A stretch of 64,000 nucleotides of DNA from Polymorphobacter_B sp038225475. Lineage in GTDB: Bacteria > Pseudomonadota > Alphaproteobacteria > Sphingomonadales > Sphingomonadaceae. The translations under genes were made by a program, and so were the position numbers. Shown here in pieces: positions 16,697 to 26,106 of the stretch. Every line of letters starts with the position of its first letter. The first letter of the stretch is position 1. The stretch lies in NCBI GenBank assembly GCA_038225475.1, contig JBBRRA010000001.1, forward strand, positions 346,124 through 410,123, given 5' to 3'. The notes beneath the pieces are model-generated. The model saw only the letters and a program-made list of their open reading frames with translations. It did not search any database and had not been told where the DNA came from.

Positions 16697-18517
16697 ATGC
16701 TCGACGTCGCAGAGCGCCCGGTCGTGACGGCCGCTGGCGGTCATTCAGGGTATGCGCCGCGCGAGGTGCTGGTTCGGCACGGCACCGACGGCAGTCTGGT
16801 GCTGCAGTGCTGCCAGCCGCTGACCGGTGTCGAGACCAACATCGTCAACTATCTGGAGCGCTGGGCGTCCGCCGCGCCGGACCGGGTGTTTCTCGCCCAG
16901 CGCAGCACCGACCGGTCGTGGGAGACGGCCACCTACGCCGAGGCGTGGCGGCGCGTGCAGGGGATCGCCGAGGGTCTGATCGATGCCGGGCACGACGCCG
17001 CGCGGGCGGTGATGATCCTGTCGCCCGCCTCGATCGAGCATGGCCTGTTGATGCTGGCAGCCATGCTGATCGGTGCGCCGGTCGTGCCGGTGTCGCCGGC
17101 GTACAGCCTGTTACCCGAGGCGCGGCCTCGGCTGCACGAAATCGCCGCGCTGATCCGGCCCGCATTCGTTTTCGTTCAGGCCAACGCGCCCTATGCTGCG
17201 GTCCGCGACACGCCCGGGCTTGGGGGCGCGAAATGGCTGACCCCGGCCGCACTGGCCGATTGGTACGGACTTGAGGCGACCGGTGCGGTCGCCGCGCGGC
17301 GCGCCGCGATCGCCGGTGATACGATCGCGAAGATCCTGTTCACCTCGGGCTCCACCGGCGCGCCAAAGGGTGTCATCAATACCCAGTCTATGTTGTGCCA
17401 CGCCATCGTCAGCACGAGCGCGCTAATCCCCGATCCGGCCGCCGGCACGGTGTTCGTCGACTGGATGCCGTGGCATCACACGATGGGCGGCAATTCGGTA
17501 GTGCACGGCACGCTGCGCAGCGGCGGCACGCTCTACATCGACGACGGCAAACCGTCGCCGGGTCAGTTCGAGCGGACGATCGAAAACCTCCGCGACGGCC
17601 GCCCGACGGTGATGCAAAGCGTCCCCGCCGCGTATAGCCTGCTGATCGCGGCGCTCGAGCGCGACGACGATTTGCGCATTGCCTTTTTCAGTCGGATGGA
17701 ACGCCTAATCTATGCCGGTGCCAGCCTGCCGTCCGATCTGTGGGACCGGATGCAGGCGCTGGCGGTGCGGACCCGCGGGCGGCAGATCGACTTCGGGTCG
17801 GCGCTCGGGACGACCGAAACCGGCCCCGGCATCACCGTTACGCACTGGGCGTCGGAGGGCAACGGCGAGGTCGGCCTGCCGGTGGCCGGCGTCGAGATCA
17901 AGTTGCTACCCGTCGAGGACCGGTACGAGCTTCGGGTGCGCGGCCCCAATGTAACGCCGGGCTATTTCGGCCGCCCCGACCTGACCGCGTCGGCGTTCGA
18001 CGAAGATGGCTTCTATCGTACCGGCGACCTCGTTCAGTTGGTCGACGCTGCCCGCCCCGCGCTGGGGCTGAAATTCGCCGGGCGGCTGAGCGAGAATTTC
18101 AAGCTCGCCAGCGGATCATGGGTCGCGACGGGGGAGCTGCGCCTCGCGGTGCTCGAGGCATGCCGCCCGTTGATCGGCGACGTCGTGCTCGCCGGGGCCG
18201 ACCGGGACGATGTCCGCGCGATGCTGTGGCCCGCGCCCGGCATCGATCTCGCTGCGTCCGGCGGGCTCGCGACACTCACCGAGCAGGTCGCCGCCCGTCT
18301 TGCCGCGTTCAACGCCCGCCGCCACGGCGCGACGCAGCGCATCGCAGCGTTCCGGATCCTGACCGACCCGCCGTCGATCGGTGCAGGCGAGACCACCGAC
18401 AAGGGGTATGTCAACCAGCGCGGCGTGCTCGCCCGGCGCGCGTCCCTCGTCGATGACCTTTATGCGGCCGCGCCGAGCCGCGACGTTATCCTCGTCCCGC
18501 CATGTGGAGCCCGCTAG
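16697..18517 (+). CDS. AMP-dependent acyl-CoA ligase, feruloyl-CoA synthase-like
   Basis: The 606-residue adenylate-forming ligase carries the P-loop ILFTSGSTGAPKGVINTQ, the A5-like ALGTTETGPG, and the hinge motif FYRTGDLVQL. The C-terminal domain is shorter and altered compared with acetyl-CoA synthetases (no clear catalytic Lys-Gly motif), as in feruloyl-CoA synthases. The N-terminal PREVLVRHGTDGSLVL and TNIVNYLERWA are typical of that group. It would activate hydroxycinnamic or similar aromatic acids to CoA thioesters. The next ATG follows its stop directly, so it is translationally coupled with the HCCA isomerase-like gene. Confidence 0.88.
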   Translation: MLDVAERPVVTAAGGHSGYAPREVLVRHGTDGSLVLQCCQPLTGVETNIVNYLERWASAAPDRVFLAQRSTDRSWETATYAEAWRRVQGIAEGLIDAGHDAARAVMILSPASIEHGLLMLAAMLIGAPVVPVSPAYSLLPEARPRLHEIAALIRPAFVFVQANAPYAAVRDTPGLGGAKWLTPAALADWYGLEATGAVAARRAAIAGDTIAKILFTSGSTGAPKGVINTQSMLCHAIVSTSALIPDPAAGTVFVDWMPWHHTMGGNSVVHGTLRSGGTLYIDDGKPSPGQFERTIENLRDGRPTVMQSVPAAYSLLIAALERDDDLRIAFFSRMERLIYAGASLPSDLWDRMQALAVRTRGRQIDFGSALGTTETGPGITVTHWASEGNGEVGLPVAGVEIKLLPVEDRYELRVRGPNVTPGYFGRPDLTASAFDEDGFYRTGDLVQLVDAARPALGLKFAGRLSENFKLASGSWVATGELRLAVLEACRPLIGDVVLAGADRDDVRAMLWPAPGIDLAASGGLATLTEQVAARLAAFNARRHGATQRIAAFRILTDPPSIGAGETTDKGYVNQRGVLARRASLVDDLYAAAPSRDVILVPPCGAR

Positions 18518-19138
18518 ATGACCACGACCATCGACTTCTATTTCGATTTTGGCAGCCCCAATGCCTATCTTTGCCATCGGGCGTTGCCGGCGATCGAAGC
18601 GCGGATCGGCAAGGTGTTCGTGGCCAAGCCGGCACTGCTCGGCGGCGTCTTCAAGGCGACCAATAATCGCTCGCCAGTCGAGGCTTTCGCCGCCATCCCG
18701 GCCAAACTCGCCTATGATCAGCTTGAAATGCGACGCTTCATTGCGCGGCACGGCATCACCCGATTCAACTTCAATCCGTTTTTTCCGATCAACACGTTGA
18801 CGATGATGCGCGGCGCGCACGCCGCGATGAAGCTCGGGGTGTTCGATCCCTATTTCGAAGCGGTGGTCACGGCGATGTGGGAACGGCAGCTCGACATGGG
18901 CCAGATGGAGGTCTTTGCCGGTGTTCTCGACGCGGCGGGACTGCCGACTGCCGACCTCAGCCGCGAGATCCAGTCCCCCGACGTCAAGCAGGCGCTGATG
19001 GCGCAGACGCAGGAGCTGATCGACCGTGGCGGCTTCGGCATCCCGACCTTTTTCGTCGGCGACGCGATGTTCTTCGGCAAGGACCGGCTGCGCGACGTTG
19101 AGGAGGAATTCATTGTGCAGCGAGCTCAGCGCGGCTGA
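18518..19138 (+). CDS. 2-hydroxychromene-2-carboxylate isomerase family (DsbA/GST-kappa fold)
   Basis: The 206-residue protein begins TTIDFYFDFGSPNAYL, the glutathione-binding opening of HCCA isomerases and kappa glutathione transferases, where the serine in the SP motif activates glutathione. The helical insert ARHGITRFNFNPFFPINTLTMMRGA and the cis-Pro segment GGFGIPTFFVGDAMFFGKDRL are present. In naphthalene-type pathways this enzyme isomerises a ring-cleavage product using glutathione. It directly abuts the upstream ligase stop, placing it in the same operon. Related proteins outside naphthalene pathways are common, so the substrate is open. Confidence 0.9.
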   Translation: MTTTIDFYFDFGSPNAYLCHRALPAIEARIGKVFVAKPALLGGVFKATNNRSPVEAFAAIPAKLAYDQLEMRRFIARHGITRFNFNPFFPINTLTMMRGAHAAMKLGVFDPYFEAVVTAMWERQLDMGQMEVFAGVLDAAGLPTADLSREIQSPDVKQALMAQTQELIDRGGFGIPTFFVGDAMFFGKDRLRDVEEEFIVQRAQRG

Positions 19139-19152
19139 ACCTGGAGACAGCG

Positions 19153-19668
19153 ATGCAGTGGAACGAACTGGCAGAGCAGCATTGCTCTTTCGCGCGCACG
19201 CTGTCGGTGATTGGCGACCGCTGGACGCTGCTGATCCTGCGCGACTGTTTTATGAAAGTCCGGCGCTTTGACGATTTTCACGATCGGCTGGGCATCGGGC
19301 GACCGATCCTGACCGACCGGCTCAAAAAACTGGTCGCGAGCTTCGTGCTGACCAAGGTCGCCTACCAACAGAATCCGACCCGCTATGAGTATCGGCTGAC
19401 GCAAAAGGGCCTCGATCTCTACCCGCTGATCATGGCGGTCGTGCACTGGGGCGATGTCCATATGAGCGACCGCAGGGGGCGGCCTGTGCTCCATCACCAC
19501 CTGGTCTGCGGGCGTGACTTCGATCCGGTCTTGACGTGTTCGGAGTGCAGCGAGGCGGTTTCGCCGCGCACGGTCACCATCCGGCCGGGCCCCGGCGCGC
19601 GCGACGCCGTGCACCTGCCGCCGGACGCGCCGGCCCCCGCGCGCAAGCGGGTCGCGCGGCTCGGCTAG
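19153..19668 (+). CDS. HxlR family transcriptional regulator
   Basis: The 171-residue winged-helix protein has CSFARTLSVIGDRWTLLILRDCFMKVRRFDDFHDRLGI, the HxlR signature with its conserved N-terminal Cys (Cys11) and GDRWT(L/M)LILR motif, followed by RPILTDRLKKLVASFVL and the wing RYEYRLTQKGLDLYPLI. A C-terminal extension of about 70 residues carries a CxxC (CSEC) that could bind metal. It sits 14 bases after the isomerase gene and is likely the regulator of this catabolic locus, including the divergent unit. Confidence 0.92.
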   Translation: MQWNELAEQHCSFARTLSVIGDRWTLLILRDCFMKVRRFDDFHDRLGIGRPILTDRLKKLVASFVLTKVAYQQNPTRYEYRLTQKGLDLYPLIMAVVHWGDVHMSDRRGRPVLHHHLVCGRDFDPVLTCSECSEAVSPRTVTIRPGPGARDAVHLPPDAPAPARKRVARLG

Positions 19669-19674
19669 AGGTCG

Positions 19675-20003
19675 AACAGTAGCAACATCGAAGTCGCGGG
19701 CGAGCATCGCGATCGGGTAGCCACCCACCAGCGAAGCAGCGAACCACCGGGGTTCCAGTGCCCGGCCCGACGCCGCGCAACCGGCTATCGCGGCGAACCG
19801 CGGGGCCATCGAGCGCACGACGTTGAGCGGTGCCCGCCTCGCCTCGTCTTCGGGGCCGATGACGCTGAACGCCGCGCCGCGCGCTGTCGCGGCGTGCAGT
19901 TGAAAGACATGCCCGTCGATCGCGCCAAGCTGCTCGCAATAGCTGCCTCTTGGGGCGTCTCCGCCGATAGGCTTACCACATTGTTTCGATACTTGAGCTT
20001 CAT
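19675..20003 (-). pseudogene. frameshifted small gene remnant, unknown family
   Basis: An ATG at 20003 opens a frame reading MKLKYRNNVVSLSAETPQEA that soon degenerates into low-quality Arg/Ser-rich sequence. Near 19930 a second frame takes over with good codon usage and coherent sequence: GAIDGHVFQLHAATARGAAF, SVIGPEDEARRAPLNVV and RSMAPRFAAIAG, then FAASLVGGYPIAMLARDFDV. The second frame has no start codon of its own upstream. Joined by a one-base shift, the pieces give one plausible protein of about 110 residues. It has no clean stop before the convergent HxlR gene. I do not recognise the family; a sequencing error is the alternative. Confidence 0.5.
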
Positions 20004-20265
20004 GGCTTGCGGATTTCCTCCACGCTCGGCGTCGTCGACTATGCAGCCCGTGCGGTTACCAGCAAGGGACTTGCTCACAGACCGCGACCGCGCGACGTGT
20101 CGTTAGCATATCCACCCCATCAAGTTTCGCACCAGCCTGTTGGAGTCATTGTATCGTCTGCGGTCGAGGTAAAATGTTTTTGTGCCAGCGTGACCACTGG
20201 ACGCTGCACTGCAACATCGCTAGATGGTCAGTGTCGGTCGGGCGGGCGACACGGAGGCAGGTTTG

Positions 20266-21489
20266 ATGCGCTCGACGCTATGGTCCTTAATGATTGTCTC
20301 GCTGGCGCTGTCGGCGTGCACCAAAAAGGACGACGGCGCCGGAGCCGGTGGACCGGGTGGACCTGGCGGCGCGCCACCGGTCACCGTCGCGGCCCCGCTC
20401 GTCAAACCGATCGTCGACTGGGATGAATATACCGGGCGCTTCGAGGCGATCGACAGCGTCGATGTCCGCCCGCGCGTCTCGGGCTATATCCAAAGCATCA
20501 ATTTCCGCGATGGCCAGTTCGCCCGCAAGGGGCTGCTGCTGTTTGTCATCGACCCCCGCCCCTTCCAGGCGGTGCTGGCGCAGGCCGCCGCCGACGAGGC
20601 GCGCGCCAAGGCTGCAGCAGACGTCGCGCAGACGGTGTTCGCGCGCACCAAAACGCTGCTCGACGCCAAGGCGGTGAGCCAGGAAGAATATGAAAACGCC
20701 CGCTCGACGGTGCAGCAGGCGCGCGCCGCAGTCGCCGCTGCGGCCGCCACCACGCAGGCCAAGCGGCTCGACGTCGAGTTCACGCGCGTCACCGCCCCCG
20801 CCTCGGGACGGTTGTCGGACCGCAAGCTGAGCGTCGGCAACTACGTCACCAGCGGCCAGACGGTGATGACGACGATCGTCTCGCTCGACCCGATCCATTT
20901 CGTTTTCACCGGCTCGGAGGCGCTCTACCTCAAATACCAGCGCGCCAATCAGGCCGGAACGCGGCCATCGTCGCGCGTGTCGCCGAACCCGGTCGAGATC
21001 AAGCTTGGCGATGAGGCGGACTTCAACTGGCGCGGACGCATGGATTTCGTCGACAACGCACTCGATCAGGGATCGGGCACGATCCGCGGCCGCGCCGTGG
21101 TCCGCAACCCCGGCGGCATCCTGACCCCGGGCATGTTCGGCCGGATGCGGCTGCTCGGCTCGGGATCGTACAATGGCATGCTGATCCCCGAAGGCGCCGT
21201 GGTCACCGATCAGACACGCAAGGTGGCAATGGTTGTCGGCGCAGACAATGTCGCCACCGCGCATGTTGTCGAATTGGGCCCGCTCGTCGATGGCTTGCGG
21301 GTCGTCCGCTCGGGATTGGCCCCCGGTGACCGGGTAATCATCGGCGGGGTCCAGCGCGCCCGTCCGGGGACCAAGGTCACGCCGCAGGCCGGCAAGATCG
21401 TGCCACCGGCACCGGGTACCGGGCCGCAACCGCCGGCAATTACCGCGCCGCCTGCCAGCGCGGCGACCGCCGCCAGCAGCGCGCGCTAG
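20266..21489 (+). CDS. RND efflux periplasmic adaptor (MexA/AcrA type)
   Basis: The 407-residue membrane fusion protein is a lipoprotein (MRSTLWSLMIVSLALSAC, lipobox LSAC, Cys18) with a Gly-rich linker after the anchor. It has the first lipoyl half VDVRPRVSGYIQSINFRDGQ, an alpha-helical hairpin (about 110-165, KTLLDAKAVSQEEYENARS), the second lipoyl half FTRVTAPASGRLSDRKLSVGNYV, and a beta-barrel with VDNALDQGSGTIRGRAVV. It bridges the inner-membrane pump and the outer-membrane channel. The ATG at 20266 follows GGAGG. The pump gene starts four bases after its stop. Confidence 0.95.
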   Translation: MRSTLWSLMIVSLALSACTKKDDGAGAGGPGGPGGAPPVTVAAPLVKPIVDWDEYTGRFEAIDSVDVRPRVSGYIQSINFRDGQFARKGLLLFVIDPRPFQAVLAQAAADEARAKAAADVAQTVFARTKTLLDAKAVSQEEYENARSTVQQARAAVAAAAATTQAKRLDVEFTRVTAPASGRLSDRKLSVGNYVTSGQTVMTTIVSLDPIHFVFTGSEALYLKYQRANQAGTRPSSRVSPNPVEIKLGDEADFNWRGRMDFVDNALDQGSGTIRGRAVVRNPGGILTPGMFGRMRLLGSGSYNGMLIPEGAVVTDQTRKVAMVVGADNVATAHVVELGPLVDGLRVVRSGLAPGDRVIIGGVQRARPGTKVTPQAGKIVPPAPGTGPQPPAITAPPASAATAASSAR

Positions 21490-21493
21490 CCCG

Positions 21494-24400
21494 ATGCGCT
21501 TTTCGCATTTCTTCATCGACCGGCCGATCTTTGCCGGGGTGATTTCGGTCCTGATCGTGCTGATCGGTATCTTCGCGTATCCGACGCTGCCGGTCGCGCA
21601 ATATCCCGAGATTGCGCCGCCGACGATCGCGGTCAGCGCGAGCTATCCCGGCGCGTCGGCCGAAGTGCTTGCCGATACCGTCGCGGCCCCGCTCGAGCAG
21701 GAGATCAACGGCGTCGAGAACATGCTGTACATCACCTCGTCGTCGACGGGGAATGGGCAGACGACGATCAACGTCGTGTTCAAGCTCGGAACCAATCTCG
21801 ATACCGCGCAGGTGCTCGTTCAGAACCGCGTCGCTTCGGCGCTGCCTCGGCTGCCGCAGTCGGTCCAACAGTTGGGCGTGACGACGCGGAAGAACTCACC
21901 CGACCTGCTGATGGCGGTGTTCCTGACCTCGCCCGATGGCAGCCATGACGTTCAATACCTATCAAACTATGCAACGCTGCAGGTGCGCGACAAGCTGCTG
22001 CGCTTGCAGGGGATTGGCGGCATCAACATCTTCGGCGCCCGCGACTATGCGATGCGCATCTGGATCGACCCCGACAAGGCGGCGTCGCGCAACCTCGATG
22101 CATCCGAAATCGTCAACGCGCTGCGGGCCCAGAATGTGCAGGTTGCCGGCGGCAGCGTCGGCGCCCCGCCGTTTGCGCGCGGCGGATCGGGCTTCGAGCT
22201 CAGTGTGCAGACGCAGGGGCGGCTGACAACGCCCCAGCAGTTCGGCGATATCGTCATCAAGGCCGACGCCAACGGTGCGCTCACGCGGGTCAGCGACATT
22301 GCCCGGATCGAAATCGGCGCGCAGGACTATGGCACCAATGCATATGTCAACGGCACCGCGGGCGTTGGCCTTGGCATTACGCAGTTGCCGGGATCGAACG
22401 CGCTGGCCACTGCCAAGGCGATCATTGCGACCATGGAGGAGGCGAAGAAAAGCTTTCCGCCCGGCGTCGCGTACAGCATCCCGTACAACCCGACGACCTA
22501 TGTTCAGCAGTCGATCGACAGTGTCCAGCAGACGCTGATCGAGGCGGTCGCGCTGGTGGTGCTCGTCGTGCTGATCTTTCTGCAGACATGGCGTGCCGCG
22601 ATCATTCCGGTGCTGGCGATCCCGGTCTCGCTGATCGGCACGTTCGCGATCATGGCGGCGTTCGGCTATTCGCTGAACAATCTGTCGCTGTTCGGGCTCG
22701 TGCTCGCCATCGGCATCGTCGTCGACGATGCGATCGTCGTGGTCGAGAATGTCGAGCGCGAGCTGCGCAACGGCCTTAGTCCGCACGACGCCGCCTATGC
22801 CACGATGGATGAAGTCGGCGGTGCGCTGGTTGCAATCGCGCTGACGCTGTGTGCGGTGTTCGTGCCAACGGCGTTCATCAGCGGCATCTCGGGCCAGTTC
22901 TATAAACAGTTCGCGCTGACGATTTCGGCGGCGACGTTGATTTCGTGCCTCGTTTCGCTGACGCTGTCGCCGGCGTTGGCGGCGCTGCTGTTCAAGCCGC
23001 ACATGGGCGAAGCGCGCGAGCCCCACGGTCTGTTCGCGCCGTTGCAGCGGGCTGCCAACGGCTTCAACCGGGGCTTCGAATGGCTGTCTGACCGGTACGG
23101 CAAACTGACGGCGCGCACCGTGCGGACGATCGGTTTCGTGCTGATCGCCTATGTCGTCTTGCTCGGAATTGCCGGCTGGCGGTTCAGTGTGACCCCGGGC
23201 GGCTTCATCCCGGCACAGGACCAGGGCTATCTGATCGGCGTGGTGCAGATGCCGCCGGGCTCGACACTCGAACGCACCGACGCGGTGATGCAAGCCGCCG
23301 TCAAAAGCGCGCTAAAGATCAAGGGCGTCAACCACATCGTCAACATCGCCGGGCTCGACGGTGCCAGTTTCTCGAACGCTCCGAACGCCGGAACGATGTT
23401 CTTGGCACTCGACGACTTTGCCGTCCGCAAGGAACACCACCAAACCGGCGAGTCGATCCTTAACGATCTGCGCAAGAGCCTCGGCGCGATCGACACCGCA
23501 AATGTGCTGGTGATTGCGCCGCCGCCGGTGCGCGGCATCGGCACCGGTGGCGGTTTCAAGATGATGGTTCAGGATCGCGGCAACAAAGGTGCAAAGGCGC
23601 TCGAAGCAGCGACGATCGAAATGATGATGGCGGCGAACCAGACCAAGGGTCTGACGTCGGTGTTCACCTTGTTCAATACCGGTACGCCGCGCATCTATGC
23701 CGATATCAACCGTGAAAAAGCGCAGCAGCTCGGCGTTCAGCCCGCCGAGCTGTTTGCGACGCTGCAAACCTATCTCGGCTCAAGCTACGTCAACGACTTC
23801 AACCTGTTCGGACGGACCTATCGCGTCACCGCGCAGGCCGATGCGCCGTTCCGCCATGCGCCGGCCGACATCGTCAATCTGAAAACCCGGTCGACCAGCG
23901 GCGCGATGGTCCCGCTGGGATCGGTTGCTACGCTCAAGGATGACGCCGGACCCTACCGTGTCGTGCGGCATAACCTGTATCCGGCAGCCGAGTTGCAGGG
24001 GGACCGCGTTCCCGGGTTTTCGTCCGGACAGGCGTTGGCGGCAATGGAGGGCCTCGCAGCCAAAAAGCTGCCCGAGGGCTTTAGCTATGAATGGACCGAG
24101 CTCGCCTATCAGGAAAAGACGCAGGGCAACACCGCAGCCATCGTGTTCGCGCTTGCCGTGGTGTTCGTCTTCCTGCTGCTGGCGGCGCAATATGAATCGT
24201 TGCTGTTGCCGCTCGCGGTCATCCTGATCGTGCCGATGTGCCTGCTCGCGGCGATCCTTGGCGTCAACCTGCGCGGCTTCGACAATAACATCCTGACGCA
24301 GATCGGGCTGGTGGTGCTCGTTGGGCTGGCAGCAAAGAACGCCATCCTGATCGTCGAGTTCGCCAAGCAAGCCGAGGAGCGCGGCGAAACGCGCTGGCAG

Positions 24401-24682
24401 GCTGCCGAATCCGCCGCACGCACGCGGTTGCGGCCGATCCTGATGACCAGCTTCGCGTTCATCCTCGGCGTGCTGCCGTTGGTGATCGCCAGCGGTCCCG
24501 GCGCCGAAATGCGACAGGCGCTGGGCACTGCAGTGTTCTTCGGGATGATCGGCGTGACCGTGTTCGGCCTGTTGTTCACCCCGGTATTCTATGTGATCGC
24601 GAGCTGGGCGGCGGGTCGTTTCGCGCGGCGTAAGCCCGCAGCCGCAGCGCCGCCCGAACCGGCACCGCAGGGGGCATCGTGA
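21494..24682 (+). CDS. RND multidrug efflux permease (HAE1 / MexB type)
   Basis: The 1062-residue inner-membrane proton antiporter starts MRFSHFFIDRPIFAGVISVL. Two sets of membrane segments flank large periplasmic loops. The proton-relay pair is in GIVVDDAIVVVENVER (Asp-Asp), and the matching Lys-bearing helix is in GLAAKNAILIVEFAKQ. The usual FISGISGQFYKQFALTISAAT motif is present. Its length and loop pattern match trimeric AcrB/MexB pumps that extrude dyes, antibiotics and detergents. It overlaps the next gene by four bases (GTGA), so the three components are made in a coupled way. Confidence 0.97.
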   Translation: MRFSHFFIDRPIFAGVISVLIVLIGIFAYPTLPVAQYPEIAPPTIAVSASYPGASAEVLADTVAAPLEQEINGVENMLYITSSSTGNGQTTINVVFKLGTNLDTAQVLVQNRVASALPRLPQSVQQLGVTTRKNSPDLLMAVFLTSPDGSHDVQYLSNYATLQVRDKLLRLQGIGGINIFGARDYAMRIWIDPDKAASRNLDASEIVNALRAQNVQVAGGSVGAPPFARGGSGFELSVQTQGRLTTPQQFGDIVIKADANGALTRVSDIARIEIGAQDYGTNAYVNGTAGVGLGITQLPGSNALATAKAIIATMEEAKKSFPPGVAYSIPYNPTTYVQQSIDSVQQTLIEAVALVVLVVLIFLQTWRAAIIPVLAIPVSLIGTFAIMAAFGYSLNNLSLFGLVLAIGIVVDDAIVVVENVERELRNGLSPHDAAYATMDEVGGALVAIALTLCAVFVPTAFISGISGQFYKQFALTISAATLISCLVSLTLSPALAALLFKPHMGEAREPHGLFAPLQRAANGFNRGFEWLSDRYGKLTARTVRTIGFVLIAYVVLLGIAGWRFSVTPGGFIPAQDQGYLIGVVQMPPGSTLERTDAVMQAAVKSALKIKGVNHIVNIAGLDGASFSNAPNAGTMFLALDDFAVRKEHHQTGESILNDLRKSLGAIDTANVLVIAPPPVRGIGTGGGFKMMVQDRGNKGAKALEAATIEMMMAANQTKGLTSVFTLFNTGTPRIYADINREKAQQLGVQPAELFATLQTYLGSSYVNDFNLFGRTYRVTAQADAPFRHAPADIVNLKTRSTSGAMVPLGSVATLKDDAGPYRVVRHNLYPAAELQGDRVPGFSSGQALAAMEGLAAKKLPEGFSYEWTELAYQEKTQGNTAAIVFALAVVFVFLLLAAQYESLLLPLAVILIVPMCLLAAILGVNLRGFDNNILTQIGLVVLVGLAAKNAILIVEFAKQAEERGETRWQAAESAARTRLRPILMTSFAFILGVLPLVIASGPGAEMRQALGTAVFFGMIGVTVFGLLFTPVFYVIASWAAGRFARRKPAAAAPPEPAPQGAS

Positions 24683-26103
24683 AGTCGTTTCCGCCGATCG
24701 TCGTCGCGCTTCTGGTGAGTGGCTGCGTTCTCGGCCCGAACTACAGCCGCCCGCAAACGCCCGCCGCAGCTGCCGGATCGTTTGTCGCGACCACGGGCGC
24801 AGCACAATTCAGCGCGGCACCGCCACCGTCGCGCTGGTGGCATTTGTATGAAGACGCAGCGCTCGATGGCTATGTCGAACAGGCGTTGGCTGCCAACACC
24901 GACCTGCGCGTTGCCAGCGCCAACCTCGAGCGGGCGCGCGCCGTGCTGTCGGAAACGCGGGGCGCGCGGCTGCCATCGACGGTCATCACCGGCGGCGGCA
25001 GCTATGTCCGCAGCTCCAACGCGGGAGGTGGCGGCCTGGCGGCGCGAACGAGTGCGTACGAGGGGCAATATTACACCGCCGGGCTCGATGTCAGCTACGA
25101 ACTCGACCTGTTCGGGCGCGTCCGCCGCAGCATTCAGGCGGCGCGCGCCGACGCTGCAGCGACCGAGGCGACGCGCGACACCGTACGGGTGACTGTGGCT
25201 GCCGAAACGACCCGGGCTTATGCCGATGCCTGCGCCACTGCCGCACAGCTTGCCGTGGCGCAGCAGTCGCTCAAGGTCCAGAACGAAACCTTCGCGTTGA
25301 CCGAACGGCTATACACCGCCGGTCGCGACACGCCGCTCGACGTCGACCGGGCGCGCGCACTGGTCGAAGCGACGCGCGCCACGCTGCCGACCTTTGCCGC
25401 CGACCGGCGGGCCGCGCTGTACCGGCTCGCGGTGCTGACCGGCCAGGCCCCCGAGGTGCCGCTGGTGGCAGCCGAAGCGTGTGCGCGGCCGCCGCGGCTG
25501 ACTGCGCCATTGCCGGTGGGCGACGGGACGGCGCTGCTGCAGCGACGCCCCGATATCCGGCAGGCGGACCGCACGCTGGCAGCAGCGACCGCACGGATCG
25601 GCGTTGCGATCGCGGCGCTGTATCCGCAGGTGACGCTTGGCGGCGCGGTCAGCAATGCCGCGCTCAGCGTCGGCGGACTGGGCAGCAGTGCCGGGCTGTC
25701 GTTCAACATCGGTCCGGCGATCACCTGGACATTCCCCAATGTGACCGTGGCGCGCGCCCGGATCCTGCAGGCACGCGCGAGCAATGCGGCAGCGCTGGCA
25801 AGCTTCGACGGTACGGTGCTGGGTGCGCTGCGCGATACCGAAACCGCGCTTTCGGCGCTGGCGGCCGAGACCGAACGCTATCAATCGCTAAAGGCATCGC
25901 GCGACTTCAACGCCGAAGCGGTGCGGATCGTCAGCCTGCGCTACGGTGCCGGGCGCGAGAACTTCCTTGCCGTGCTCGATGCGCAGCGGACGCTCGCCAA
26001 TGCCGAAGCCGCGCTCGCCGCATCGGAAGCAGCATTGTCGACCGATCGGATCAACGTCTTCAAGCATCTTGGCGGCGGTTGGGATGCGGCACCGCTGCAC
26101 TAG
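24679..26103 (+). CDS. RND efflux outer membrane factor, NodT/OprM type lipoprotein
   Basis: The 474-residue TolC-like channel starts with GTG overlapping the pump stop. The lipoprotein signal reads MKSFPPIVVALLVSGC (Cys16), followed by VLGPNYSRP, the classic opening of NodT-family factors. Two repeats of the helical barrel follow, with LYEDAALDGYVEQALAANTDL in the first and RRPDIRQADRTLAAATARIGVA in the second. It forms the outer-membrane exit duct of this pump and is the only outer-membrane factor in the window, so the other two RND pairs may share it. It is convergent with the glycosyltransferase gene. Confidence 0.95.
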   Translation: MKSFPPIVVALLVSGCVLGPNYSRPQTPAAAAGSFVATTGAAQFSAAPPPSRWWHLYEDAALDGYVEQALAANTDLRVASANLERARAVLSETRGARLPSTVITGGGSYVRSSNAGGGGLAARTSAYEGQYYTAGLDVSYELDLFGRVRRSIQAARADAAATEATRDTVRVTVAAETTRAYADACATAAQLAVAQQSLKVQNETFALTERLYTAGRDTPLDVDRARALVEATRATLPTFAADRRAALYRLAVLTGQAPEVPLVAAEACARPPRLTAPLPVGDGTALLQRRPDIRQADRTLAAATARIGVAIAALYPQVTLGGAVSNAALSVGGLGSSAGLSFNIGPAITWTFPNVTVARARILQARASNAAALASFDGTVLGALRDTETALSALAAETERYQSLKASRDFNAEAVRIVSLRYGAGRENFLAVLDAQRTLANAEAALAASEAALSTDRINVFKHLGGGWDAAPLH

Positions 26104-26106
26104 CGA

